64,000 bases of DNA from Marinobacter profundi (GTDB lineage: Bacteria; Pseudomonadota; Gammaproteobacteria; Pseudomonadales; Oleiphilaceae): contig NZ_KZ319367.1 in the NCBI RefSeq assembly GCF_002744715.1, forward strand, positions 124,001 to 188,000, read 5' to 3'. Shown here in pieces: positions 24,987 through 33,321 of this stretch. Position numbers and translations under genes: made by a program. Position 1 is the first letter of the stretch. The number at the start of each line of letters is the position of its first letter. The notes under the pieces are model-generated. The model was not told the DNA's origin. It searched no databases and saw only the letters and a list, made by a program, of their open reading frames with translations.

Positions 24987-25041
24987 TTATGGGTGAGGGG
25001 GTTATGAGGGGGCGTGAGAGGGGTGTGAGCGGGTTGTGAGA
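24987..25041 (+). repeat. G-rich 11-bp tandem repeat with G-quadruplex pattern
   Basis: Four exact-period 11-bp units (24998-25008, 25009-25019, 25020-25030, 25031-25041; consensus GGGGYKWTGAG) are preceded by a fifth, weaker unit. Five runs of three or more G with loops of 3-7 nt fit the G-quadruplex pattern on the plus strand. It lies in the convergent gap between the porin and the SDR gene. Confidence 0.75.
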
Positions 25042-25053
25042 GTGCTGCCTGGA

Positions 25054-25069
25054 CCCGCCCCGGGGCGGG
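25054..25069. terminator. 16-bp GC palindrome after the SDR/BVMO operon
   Basis: The perfect palindrome CCCGCCCCGGGGCGGG lies 23 bp past the SDR stop in the leftward direction. No T-run follows, so it may slow polymerase or end the transcript with other factors. Confidence 0.45.
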
Positions 25070-25092
25070 CGAGTCCTTTATGACGTGACCGC

Positions 25093-25848
25093 CTAGTTAG
25101 CCGTGTAGCCGCCATCGACGACGATTTCGGCACCATGAACGAAAGACGACTCGTCGGATGCGAGAAAGAGGACCGCTTGCGATACTTCTTCCGGCTTACT
25201 GGCCCGGTTCAGTAAGGTGGGTCCCAGAAGGGCCTTTCGTGTTGCTTCGTCAACGTGTAGCAGGTCTTTGGTCATTGGGGTATCGATCACGCCGGGATGG
25301 ATGGAGTTCACCCGGATGTTCAGTCCTGCGAGATCGACTGCACAGGACTTGGTCATCATTCGCACCGCGCCCTTGGACGCGATGTAAGCGCCAGCGCTCG
25401 GCGCCCCGACCATGCCGTAGATGGATGAAATGTTGATGATCGAACCGCCGCCACTTTCCTGCATCAGCGGTACGGCCGCCCTGATGCCGAAGAAAGTGCC
25501 GCGCACATTGATATCGAATGTGCGGTTCCATTCTTCGTTGCTGGTCTGGTGAACCGGTTTCAGAACCAGAATACCTGCATTGTTGATTAGGACATCCAGG
25601 CGTCCGGCCTTTGCCTTGACGGTTTCAATCGCTGCGGACCAGTCAAGTTCACTGGATACATTCAGGTTTAGAAAGTCGGCTTTTCCGCGCTGGTTGCGAA
25701 TTTCCTCGACCACCTTTGTGCCCTGTTCGACATCGATGTCACCAACGAAAACATGCGCGCCTTCGGCAGCCAACAGCCTGGAATGGGACCTTCCCATGCC
25801 CATTGCACCACCAGTGACCAACGCGACCTTGCCATTTACTCTGTTCAT
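25093..25848 (-). CDS. SDR alcohol dehydrogenase, ChnA-like (cyclohexanol dehydrogenase candidate)
   Basis: A 251-residue classical SDR with TGGAMGMGRSHSR for cofactor binding, NNAGILVL, the catalytic Ser in INISSIYGMVG and YIASK, and the common end FVHGAEIVVDGGY. It would oxidise a secondary alcohol to a ketone. It is the last gene of a leftward run after the esterase and the Baeyer-Villiger monooxygenase, with 94 bp to the latter. In Acinetobacter and Comamonas the matching gene makes cyclohexanone or cyclopentanone from the alcohol. Substrate is inferred from context only. Confidence 0.88.
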   Translation of the reverse strand: MNRVNGKVALVTGGAMGMGRSHSRLLAAEGAHVFVGDIDVEQGTKVVEEIRNQRGKADFLNLNVSSELDWSAAIETVKAKAGRLDVLINNAGILVLKPVHQTSNEEWNRTFDINVRGTFFGIRAAVPLMQESGGGSIINISSIYGMVGAPSAGAYIASKGAVRMMTKSCAVDLAGLNIRVNSIHPGVIDTPMTKDLLHVDEATRKALLGPTLLNRASKPEEVSQAVLFLASDESSFVHGAEIVVDGGYTAN

Positions 25849-25942
25849 TGTCCTTGCCTCCGGGGCTTAAGTAGTAATAGTGCTCGGTTGTCGGGAGGGG
25901 GAGCAGTTGATGCCTCCTCCTCCCGTTAGTGGAATGGCGGTA

Positions 25943-27565
25943 TTACTGGCTGAATTCCAGGGTTGAAAAGTTCTTGTCGACTACCGCCTGCAATTCATTG
26001 CGATAGGCACCAAGCCCTGCCATGTAGAACATGACAGCGTTCTTCTTGCCGGGGATATTGGCACCGAAAATCCAGGATTGTGCCTTGGGAAAGAGCGTCA
26101 TGTCGGCGATCGAGCGACAGGTATCCACCCAGGCCTCTTGCGCTTCGGGTTTAGGCTCGATGGTCTTGAGACCGTCCTTTTGCATCATCTCGATGGTATC
26201 GGAGATCCATTCGACCTGGGTCTCGATGCTGGGTACCAGGTTGGTGAAGGGGCCATTGGGGCCGAGGATCATGAAGAAGTTGGGGAAGTCCGCCTCCATT
26301 ATGCCCAAATAGCCCAGAGGGCCGTCCTTCCACTTGTCCTTGATGGCAACGCCACCTCGCCCGCGCAGATCGATGCGGGCGTAGTTGCCGTCTACCGCAT
26401 CAAAGCCTGTGGCGAAGATGACGGCATCAAGTTCGATTTCGGCACCACTTTCCAGACGGATGCCGTTTTCAGTGAACTCTGCAATTGGATCCGCCTTTAC
26501 ATCCTGAAGGGTCACATTGTCCCGGTTGTAAACTTCATAGTAATGATTGCCACACAGCGGGCGCTTGGCATAGATGTCTGTTGGCATAAGTTTTTGTGCG
26601 GTCTCGGGATCTTTCACGATCTCCGCAATTTTCCGCTTGATGAAGTTTGCCGCCGCGTCGTTCGACTCCTGGTTTGTCGCGATGTCCGAGAAGGTTTCGA
26701 ACATGAACCGGAAGCCACCGCCTTTGTTCCAGATTTCTTCAAAGACGCGCTCCCGTTCTTCCTCGGAGACGGAGGTTGCCGGAATGGTGCTCTCTTCAAA
26801 GCCAAAGGCAACCGCCGAGGATTTCACCTGATCCCAGATGGCGTCGTAGTTGGCTTTATATTCGTTGATCTTGTCCTCATTTTCCTCCCAGTTGCCGATG
26901 GGCACGACATACTGGGCGGAGCGCTGGAGCACGGTAAGGTGCTCTGCGACCGGTGCCAGTGCGATGATCACCTGTACACCGGTTGAGCCGGTGCCGAGAA
27001 CGGCGACTTTTTTGCCCGAGAGGTCGATGTCTTCGGGCCAGGCGCCGGTGTGGCAGACGTCGCCCTTGAACTTGTCCATTCCTTTGAAGGGCGGTTTGTT
27101 GGTTGCTGACAGAAGGCCGAGCCCGGTGACCAGATACTTGGCGGTGACAGTCTGCCCTTTGTCCGTTGTTACTTGCCAAAGCCCGGTCGATTCATCGAAA
27201 TGGGCGGCAGAGACCTTGGTGTTAAATTGATAGCTGCGGCGCAGGTCATAGCGGTCTGCGACATCGTTCATGTACTCCAGGATCTCGGGTTGGGTCAGGT
27301 AGCGAGTTCTCCAGCGCGCCTTTTCCAAACCTTCCTTGTCAAAGGAATAGCGATAGCAAAAGCTTTCGGTGTCCGACAGCGCACCGGGGTAGCGGTTCCA
27401 GAACCAGGTACCGCCCACGTCGCTGGCGTTGTCGTAGGCCTGAACCCGCATCCCTTGCTCGTTGCGCAGCTTGTGGACGGCATACAAGCCACCAAAGCCT
27501 GCGCCGACCACTACGGCGTCGAAATCGGCGGATGCTGTTTTTTTAGTTGGAGTGATTTCGTTCAT
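25943..27565 (-). CDS. Baeyer-Villiger monooxygenase, ChnB-like (cyclic ketone monooxygenase)
   Basis: A 540-residue type I flavin monooxygenase. It has the FAD motif GAGFGGLYA near residue 22, the Baeyer-Villiger fingerprint FKGDVCHTGAWP at 166-177 (FxGxxxHxxxWP, complete) and the NADPH motif GTGSTGVQ near 190. The length is close to that of Acinetobacter cyclohexanone monooxygenase (543). It inserts one oxygen beside the carbonyl of a ketone, giving a lactone or ester. The ATG at 27565 is preferred to a GTG seven codons upstream because AAAGGAG sits 6 nt before it, inside the longer frame. The operon partners are the esterase upstream and the SDR downstream. Confidence 0.93.
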   Translation of the reverse strand: MNEITPTKKTASADFDAVVVGAGFGGLYAVHKLRNEQGMRVQAYDNASDVGGTWFWNRYPGALSDTESFCYRYSFDKEGLEKARWRTRYLTQPEILEYMNDVADRYDLRRSYQFNTKVSAAHFDESTGLWQVTTDKGQTVTAKYLVTGLGLLSATNKPPFKGMDKFKGDVCHTGAWPEDIDLSGKKVAVLGTGSTGVQVIIALAPVAEHLTVLQRSAQYVVPIGNWEENEDKINEYKANYDAIWDQVKSSAVAFGFEESTIPATSVSEEERERVFEEIWNKGGGFRFMFETFSDIATNQESNDAAANFIKRKIAEIVKDPETAQKLMPTDIYAKRPLCGNHYYEVYNRDNVTLQDVKADPIAEFTENGIRLESGAEIELDAVIFATGFDAVDGNYARIDLRGRGGVAIKDKWKDGPLGYLGIMEADFPNFFMILGPNGPFTNLVPSIETQVEWISDTIEMMQKDGLKTIEPKPEAQEAWVDTCRSIADMTLFPKAQSWIFGANIPGKKNAVMFYMAGLGAYRNELQAVVDKNFSTLEFSQ

Positions 27566-27684
27566 GTGAATCTCCTTTTGAGACACGACCGGTCCCCGGC
27601 TGCCAAAGGGGCCCGTTTATAGGTTTTGGTGTGTGAGAGGGAGTGGTGTCCGCGCTGGCCATTGTGAGCGCGGATCCCCTGGTA

Positions 27685-28587
27685 TCAGAGGCTCTGGTAC
27701 CAGTTGGCGATGCGCGCCAGTTCTTCGTTTGCTTCCGGCGCACGACCCGAAAGCGCAGGGAAAACGTGTTGCATGCCGGGCACCACCGAGAGTACGGCTG
27801 CCACACCTTGTTCCGTCGCCTTGGCATACAGGGTCTGGGAGTCGCTGAGTAGTGTTTCGGCACCACCGGCGGCGATGTAAAGCGGTGGGAAGCCGGTGAA
27901 ATCGTTTTCCAGCGGATTGGCTAACGGATCGAGCGGGTTGGTTTGCTCTCCCAGGAACATGCCGGCCATGCCCTCAAGGATGGGCCGTCCAACCAGGGCG
28001 TCGGTCGCGGCATTGGACTCCAGAGTGGCGCCGCGCAGGGCCATGTCGAGCCACGGGGAATAGGCGATCACGGCGCCCGGCAGCGGCAGCCCGAGGTCGC
28101 GGAACTTCAGTACGCTGGCAATCGCCAGGTTGCCACCGGCGCTATCGCCGACCGTGATCATCTTGTTGGCTTCGTAACCTTGTTCAAGCAGCGCCTGGTA
28201 AGCGGACACAGCATCGTCGATCTGGGCCGGGAACGGGTGCTCGGGGGCGCGACGGTAGTGAAGAATAACCGCGGTAACCTTGAGGGCTTTGGCGAGGTGG
28301 CCGGCCATTTTGCGGTGGCTGTCCGCAGACCCGACCGCAAAACCCCCGCCATGGGTATAAATGATCACTCGTGAGGTATCCGCACCCTCTGGCAGCGCCC
28401 AGATAGCTTCAACGCCACCGATATGACCACTCTTGTAACCGACATTCTCCGGCTCCAGCGCCGGCTTGCCCCATTCGTCGAACATGCTGCGCAAGTTATC
28501 AATTGAGAGATCCGGGTTGGCAGTCATCCGGTTGGTCCAATCCTGATAAAGCTCACGCAAGAAGGCGGATTCTTTGCTGGTTGTCAT
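27685..28587 (-). CDS. Alpha/beta hydrolase (HSL family), ChnC-like lactone hydrolase
   Basis: A 300-residue esterase of the hormone-sensitive-lipase group. It has the oxyanion motif HGGGFAVGS near residue 80, the nucleophile Ser149 in GDSAGGNLA and the late catalytic His in GMQHVFP. It is the first gene of the leftward operon with the Baeyer-Villiger monooxygenase 119 bp downstream. By analogy with ChnC it would open the lactone made by that enzyme to a hydroxy acid. A general ester substrate cannot be excluded. The ATG at 28587 has AAAGGAAAG upstream. Confidence 0.9.
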   Translation of the reverse strand: MTTSKESAFLRELYQDWTNRMTANPDLSIDNLRSMFDEWGKPALEPENVGYKSGHIGGVEAIWALPEGADTSRVIIYTHGGGFAVGSADSHRKMAGHLAKALKVTAVILHYRRAPEHPFPAQIDDAVSAYQALLEQGYEANKMITVGDSAGGNLAIASVLKFRDLGLPLPGAVIAYSPWLDMALRGATLESNAATDALVGRPILEGMAGMFLGEQTNPLDPLANPLENDFTGFPPLYIAAGGAETLLSDSQTLYAKATEQGVAAVLSVVPGMQHVFPALSGRAPEANEELARIANWYQSL

Positions 28588-29017
28588 TGTTCTTTCCTTT
28601 TAGTTCATGGCTGACGAATACAGTGCCGACCTGTCATTCCCTACAGTGGTTTTGGAGTCCGAATCTGATGGCACTGTTGATTCTCCTTTGGCAGGTTAAG
28701 TCCCGTGGTGGTGTGAGTATTGAAGATTCTTGTGCAGATATTGGAGCATCCTGCTTTTCGGGCCGGGGAGGGGGTTGTTGGTGTTTGGGGCTATAAAAGG
28801 GGCGGGAATGAATAACTGTTATTGACATTCTGTACCAAAGAAAAACAATTCCGTTCAATTAAGAACGTACAAATTGTTGGATCATCAGCGGTGCTTTTAA
28901 AACAAGTAACCAAGATGCGGGTGTGATAATCAATGCATCCGCAACGGATTCGACTCAGAGCCGGAACGAACAGCGTGCCCCGGAAATGTGCCGGACTAAT
29001 ATGCAGGAGATATAACA
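28588..29017. promoter_or_regulatory. Divergent control region of the cyclic-alcohol genes
   Basis: A 430-bp gap between the leftward esterase/monooxygenase/SDR operon and the rightward zinc alcohol dehydrogenase. It holds a nested inverted repeat at 28845-28877 (outer ACAATT/AATTGT, inner CGTTC/GAACG around AATTAA), a candidate regulator site, and a TTGACA at 28822 that lacks a good -10 partner. The right half is AT-rich. Confidence 0.5.
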
Positions 29018-30103
29018 GTGCCGAATAATATTGAGCCTCACAGTAAATATGTCCGTTATGAGTTTGCTGAATTTGCGGGCAAACTGGAGCCAGTAAGTTA
29101 TGAAATACCAACCCCAACTGGCAGAGAGGTTTTACTGAAGGTTGACTATTGTGGCGTCTGCCACACCGATGTGCATGTTCACGATGGGTACTATGGTCTG
29201 GGGCAGGGTAAACGGCTAAATCTTGGCGACCGCGGAATCAAACTCCCGGTCACATTGGGTCATGAAGTTGTCGGAACCATTGTGGCGTCCGGGGAAGAGG
29301 TTAAAGAGCTATCCGTTGGCCAGCAGAAATTAATCTATCCATGGATCGGTTGTGGCGAGTGTTCTGTCTGTCAGCGTGGTGAAGAAAATCTCTGTGCCAA
29401 GCCGGCATCGCTTGGTGTTTTCAAGCCCGGAGGTTATTCCGAATATATAATCGTGCCTCACCCGCGTTACCTGGTGGATCTTGGCAACCTGAACCCGGCG
29501 AATGCGTCTTTGCTGGCCTGTTCTGGACTAACGACGTTTTCAGCAATCAAGAAAATCCAGCCGATACATCAAGATGAATTTGTCATTGTTATCGGGTGTG
29601 GTGGCCTTGGTCAGCTGGCGATCCGAACACTGATTTTATCGGGTATCAGCAATATCGTTGCGGTCGATGTTTCCGAGGAAAAACGGGAAATTGCCAAGAG
29701 CGATGGCGCAAAATATGCCTTTGACCCTCGCAGTGATGATGTTGCGGATACCCTGGTTAACGTGGCAAACGGAAATTGCATTGCTGTGCTGGACTTTGTC
29801 GGGAATGAACAGACCGTTGACTTCGGTCTCAAGATCCTGAAAAAGGGCGGCAAGCTTGTAGTGGTAGGACTGCACGGTGGTGAGCTGCGTTATCCGATTC
29901 CTTTCCTGGTGACAAAGGCCATTACGTTAATTGGTTCCTACACCGGAACCCTAGCCGAGATGAGGGAATTGGTGGAATTTGCCAACCAGCATGACCTCGT
30001 AAACATTCCGGTGGAACTCCGGGAACTGGCACGGGTCGAGTCTGCGGTAGAGGATTTGTCTGCAGGCAAGGTTCCAGGGCGGATCATTCTCAAAATTTCC
30101 TGA
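29018..30103 (+). CDS. Zinc-dependent alcohol dehydrogenase, ChnD-like
   Basis: A 361-residue medium-chain dehydrogenase. The catalytic zinc site is formed by CGVCHTD (Cys near 47) and the GHE motif (near 87). The structural zinc site is the four-Cys lobe CGECSVCQRGEENLC. The NAD fold motif is VIGCGGLGQLAIR. It should oxidise a primary alcohol; in Acinetobacter the equivalent enzyme turns 6-hydroxyhexanoate into 6-oxohexanoate. It begins with GTG behind AGGAGATATAACA and reads away from the esterase operon, so it shares that control region. It is AT-richer than the window average. Confidence 0.9.
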   Translation: MPNNIEPHSKYVRYEFAEFAGKLEPVSYEIPTPTGREVLLKVDYCGVCHTDVHVHDGYYGLGQGKRLNLGDRGIKLPVTLGHEVVGTIVASGEEVKELSVGQQKLIYPWIGCGECSVCQRGEENLCAKPASLGVFKPGGYSEYIIVPHPRYLVDLGNLNPANASLLACSGLTTFSAIKKIQPIHQDEFVIVIGCGGLGQLAIRTLILSGISNIVAVDVSEEKREIAKSDGAKYAFDPRSDDVADTLVNVANGNCIAVLDFVGNEQTVDFGLKILKKGGKLVVVGLHGGELRYPIPFLVTKAITLIGSYTGTLAEMRELVEFANQHDLVNIPVELRELARVESAVEDLSAGKVPGRIILKIS

Positions 30104-30148
30104 CCATCGAGGCTAAAACCGGTCATTGGAGACATTTTCAATCCCCTG

Positions 30149-30193
30149 GAAACCGTTGGCGGAGCCAAGCCAGCCGCCGTCGCCAACGGTTTC
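30149..30193. terminator. Hairpin between alcohol dehydrogenase and secreted-protein genes
   Basis: A perfect 13-bp inverted repeat (GAAACCGTTGGCG / CGCCAACGGTTTC) with a 19-nt GC-rich loop separates converging genes. No long T-run follows. Confidence 0.6.
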
Positions 30194-30228
30194 AACCGTT
30201 CAGATCAACGTGCAATGCTGGAAGAGCT

Positions 30229-30732
30229 TCAGCTCTGCAGCTCCTGATACTGCCACATGTGCTGTATCAGCTGTTGCATCATCTGCTGATTCTGTTCCAT
30301 TTGACGCATGCCCGCGTCATCTTTGCCCGCGGCTGTGGGCGCGGCCTTCTCCATCAGTTGCACGCTTTCCCGGATCTGATCCCGATACTGGGTCATCAGT
30401 TCCTCGCGGTCCTCAGTGGCCTGGGTCTGTTGGATACGGTCATGCAGTTGGTCCATGGTCTGCAGGTGAGTCCGAATCTGATCCTGCAGCTGGTCCTGAT
30501 CCATCATGCGATCCTGGTCCTTATCCCGATCCTGATCCTTTGAGCGATCACGGTCAGCCGCATGATCTCCATCGCCGCCTTTGCCAGCTTGACCACTGCC
30601 AGACTGGGCCAGCTGAACAGATGTCGCAGACGGGTTCGCTGCAGTGGCGGCCAGCGGCACAACCAGGCCGGTCACGACCATTGTAGCGGCCAGAACGCCA
30701 CCCAATGGGTGATACAGGGTTTTGATTTTCAT
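30229..30732 (-). CDS. Secreted Asp/Arg/Gln-rich protein of unknown function
   Basis: A 167-residue predicted periplasmic protein. A signal peptide (MKIKTLYHPL, then a hydrophobic core ending in AATAA) is followed by a Ser/Gly stretch, then a segment built of Asp-Arg/Asp-Gln pairs (ADRDRSKDQDRDKDQDR), then a Gln/Met-rich helix to the C-terminus. The pattern looks like an extended charged chain or a metal/cation-binding coil; no domain is recognised. The ATG at 30732 starts the signal peptide and has AAAGAAAGAG upstream; the longer frame from 30780 does not fit. It lies downstream of a two-component system read in the same direction but 490 bp away. Confidence 0.75.
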   Translation of the reverse strand: MKIKTLYHPLGGVLAATMVVTGLVVPLAATAANPSATSVQLAQSGSGQAGKGGDGDHAADRDRSKDQDRDKDQDRMMDQDQLQDQIRTHLQTMDQLHDRIQQTQATEDREELMTQYRDQIRESVQLMEKAAPTAAGKDDAGMRQMEQNQQMMQQLIQHMWQYQELQS

Positions 30733-31221
30733 GGCTCTTTCTTTTTGTCGAAGTGCAAAAGCACAGTCCTTGTTTCCCATAGCCGGTTTTCGAAATTAAA
30801 TTTTGTCGATGAGTCTCTGTTTGTTGTTGGAGCATAACGCCATAGTGCAGGGGAAGCAGGTGCATATACCACGCCATGCGACAGTGAAGCGTTAGAAAAC
30901 GAGAGAGACTGACTGAATCGATTGAGGATATCGCCGGCAGGTCCTGTGCACTTCGGATCAGTTCAGACCACAACTGTTAATTTCATCGACACATGACCCG
31001 CCCAACGCACGCCCTCTGTATCGATCCCAACCCCGGGTAATCCAAGAGGAACGGCAACAGAGTCGCCAGTTCAATCGTGAAACGTCAATTCAGCAGTGTC
31101 TGATGATTCGACAACTGATCGAAAGGCGTTTTCTGGTATGTGCGAGTTATCCGGGGTTCATCCTCCGCTATTCGAGGCATCAACTGCCGGGTCCATCTCC
31201 ATGAAAAAACAGCACACCTCT
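30733..31221. other. 490-bp region without a supported gene
   Basis: Lies between the sensor kinase end and the secreted-protein gene. It should hold the latter's promoter. A leftward open frame (to 30973) passes through but overlaps the secreted gene in another frame and has no start signal. No terminator with T-run is seen for the kinase operon. Confidence 0.35.
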
Positions 31222-32529
31222 TTATCCGCCAGTGCTCGCCGGCAACGAAAGTACCCAATCCATCCCGCCCCACCGGTTGCGGGATGCCGTCAGGGTCCCG
31301 TGGAACTGACTGGCAATGGTCTCCACAATGGCCAGGCCCAGCCCGTGTCCCCCGGTTTCATTGGCGGGGGAGGGCGGCTCGCTGCTGGCGCCCGTGGTCC
31401 ACCCCTGGTCCCTGACCAGAAACCGGATCTGTGCCGGCGTTGTCGTCGCGGTCCGCTCAATGGACAGCAACACCGGGGATTCCGGTTCCGAATACTTCAG
31501 GGCGTTTTCCAGCAGGTTCCGCAGCGCTACGGCCAACAGTGTGGCCGGTGCGGCAACCTGGCAATCGGCGTTGGCACCCTGGACCTCCACACGCTCTCGT
31601 CCGGCAAGCCCCTCCAGCGCCTCGGCGATGGTCGTGGTGGTGGCTGAGCTCTGCTCTTGTTCCAGGTTGCGTCCTTGCTCCAGGCGGGCCAGCATCAGTA
31701 GCTGGTCGGTTACTCGCTGAAGTCGAGCGACACCAATCCCGGCCTGCTCCAGCGCATGCCGCTGCCGGTCGCCGGTAACCCGCCTGGCTACCTCCAGGTG
31801 GGTTTTGATACCGGTCAGCGGGGTGCGGAACTCGTGGGCTGCGTTGCTGGCAAAACGTTGTTCCCGGGCGACCGCGCGCCGGACCCGGGCGAACAGGTTG
31901 TTCAGGGTTCCGATGATGGGGGCAAGCTCGACAGGCGGCTGGCGCAGCGTGACCGGTTCCAGATTGGAGGGTTGCCGCCGGTTCAGCTCTGTATCCAGTT
32001 CCTGCAGCGGTTTCAGGCCCCGTTGGATGCCCCACCAGAGCACCAGTAGGCCGCCCACCAGGGCCAGGGCGAACGGCACTACCATCACAAGGATTATGCT
32101 GCGGGCCAGGTTGTCCCGTTCGGTCATCCGGTCGGCGGTGGTGATCAGGTGGTTGTGCTGGCGCAAGGTATACAGGCGCCAGCTGCTATCGCCCACCTGA
32201 CGGGTCGAGAAACCCAACTCAGGCCAAGTCAGCAGACTGCTATCCAAACCGCTGGTTTGCAGAATGATGTCGCCGTTTTCCGCACGAATCTGGCAGGCAA
32301 CCCCCTCCAGTTGCGGGGTGACCAGTAGTGGCGACGGTGGGGATGCCAGCAGCCGCTCCGGCTGTCGGGCAATCAACCCCGCGACCATGGTGGCCGAGGC
32401 CGCCAGCCGCTGGTCCAGGGTTCTCGAAACCTGTTGCTCCAAATGCAGATACATCAGGCCTGCTACCAACAGCCAGAGTGCCACGAAAGACAGCCCGAGG
32501 GAGGCTAATAACCGCTGCCGCAGACTCAT
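31222..32529 (-). CDS. Sensor histidine kinase (QseC/PmrB-like)
   Basis: A 435-residue membrane kinase. Helices at about 10-30 and 148-170 flank a periplasmic domain of about 115 residues. A HAMP-like linker is followed by the dimerisation box NAAHEFRTPL with the phospho-accepting His232, then an ATPase domain with NLLENALKYS (N-box), a DQGW motif where DxGxG is expected, and GGHGLGLAIV. Its ATG overlaps the stop of the response regulator gene by 4 bp (ATGA), so both are translated together. The control box and dsbG upstream suggest a link with envelope stress or metals/cationic peptides, as for PmrAB. Confidence 0.92.
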   Translation of the reverse strand: MSLRQRLLASLGLSFVALWLLVAGLMYLHLEQQVSRTLDQRLAASATMVAGLIARQPERLLASPPSPLLVTPQLEGVACQIRAENGDIILQTSGLDSSLLTWPELGFSTRQVGDSSWRLYTLRQHNHLITTADRMTERDNLARSIILVMVVPFALALVGGLLVLWWGIQRGLKPLQELDTELNRRQPSNLEPVTLRQPPVELAPIIGTLNNLFARVRRAVAREQRFASNAAHEFRTPLTGIKTHLEVARRVTGDRQRHALEQAGIGVARLQRVTDQLLMLARLEQGRNLEQEQSSATTTTIAEALEGLAGRERVEVQGANADCQVAAPATLLAVALRNLLENALKYSEPESPVLLSIERTATTTPAQIRFLVRDQGWTTGASSEPPSPANETGGHGLGLAIVETIASQFHGTLTASRNRWGGMDWVLSLPASTGG

Positions 32530-33206
32530 GATGGTGACTCACTCGACACCGGGCTGCCAAGCCGGTAACCCACCCCGCGTTCAGTGATGATCAGCTCTTT
32601 GCCGAGCTTGCGGCGCAGATGATAGATGTGAACATTCAGGGCGTTGCTTTCCACACCCGCGTCCATTCCGTACAAGCTGTCCTTCAGCTGATCTTCCGTG
32701 AGTACCCGTCCCCGGGCGTTGAGGAGTTTCTCGAGCAGGGCGAACTCCCGCCGTGACAGGGACACCGCGTTACGGTGCAGCCAGACCTCTCCGGTTGATG
32801 GCCGGACTCGCAGCGCGCCGTGGCTAATCTCCGGCAGCGAGCGTCCGGCAGCGCGGCGCACCAGCGCATGCAGGCGGGCAATCAGTTCGTCCAGCTCAAA
32901 CGGCTTCAGCACATAATCATCGGCACCACACTCAAGTCCGGTCACCCGCTCGTGGACGGCATCCCGGGCTGTCAGGATCAGTACCGGAAGGTCGTGCCCC
33001 TGTTGCCGCCAGTGGGACAGCACCTGCAGTCCATTACCATCAGGTAAGCCGAGGTCGAGAATCACCACATCACACTCGAACTGATCCAGTGCAGCCTGGG
33101 CCTGCCGCGCAGTGCCGACCCGGTCAACCACGCAATGATGCAGCTCCAGCCCTGCGATCAGGCCAGAGGCAACCAGGTCATCATCTTCCACCAAAAGAAC
33201 GTGCAC
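32526..33206 (-). CDS. OmpR-family response regulator (QseB/PmrA-like)
   Basis: A 226-residue regulator. The receiver domain has the acidic pair EDD at residues 8-10, phospho-acceptor Asp51 in ILDLGLP and the KPF motif near 101. The winged-helix domain shows SRREFALLEKLL and SNALNVHIYHLRRKL. The start is GTG at 33206 with AGGAG 5-6 nt upstream (VHVLLVEDD). The frame stays open 93 codons further, but that part crosses the control box and dsbG start. It precedes its kinase with a 4-bp overlap. A perfect CTTAAT repeat lies 29 bp upstream, matching the site type known for PmrA/QseB. Confidence 0.93.
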   Translation of the reverse strand: MHVLLVEDDDLVASGLIAGLELHHCVVDRVGTARQAQAALDQFECDVVILDLGLPDGNGLQVLSHWRQQGHDLPVLILTARDAVHERVTGLECGADDYVLKPFELDELIARLHALVRRAAGRSLPEISHGALRVRPSTGEVWLHRNAVSLSRREFALLEKLLNARGRVLTEDQLKDSLYGMDAGVESNALNVHIYHLRRKLGKELIITERGVGYRLGSPVSSESPS

Positions 33207-33234
33207 GCTATCTCCTGTCTGCCGATCCACAGCC

Positions 33235-33251
33235 CTTAATGTTGCCTTAAT
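33235..33251 (+). promoter_or_regulatory. PmrA/QseB-type box CTTAAT-N5-CTTAAT
   Basis: Two exact CTTAAT hexamers separated by GTTGC lie between the divergent regulator gene and dsbG. This equals the published PmrA-type half-site spacing. It is placed to act on dsbG, on the regulator's own operon, or on both. Confidence 0.75.
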
Positions 33252-33321
33252 CCGGCCCCCGCAGGCTAATCCGCAAGAGAGCCCCCATGGGTCCGCGAAC
33301 CTACTCATTGGAGAACACACT

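Noticed and set aside
28740..28765. Sigma-54 promoter (TGGAGC...TGCTT)
   Set aside because: Spacing between GG and GC is 8 rather than 10 bp.
30554..30973. 139-codon leftward frame
   Set aside because: It overlaps the 5' end of the secreted-protein gene in another frame, has no start signal, and contains Cys/His/Trp clusters typical of shadow frames.
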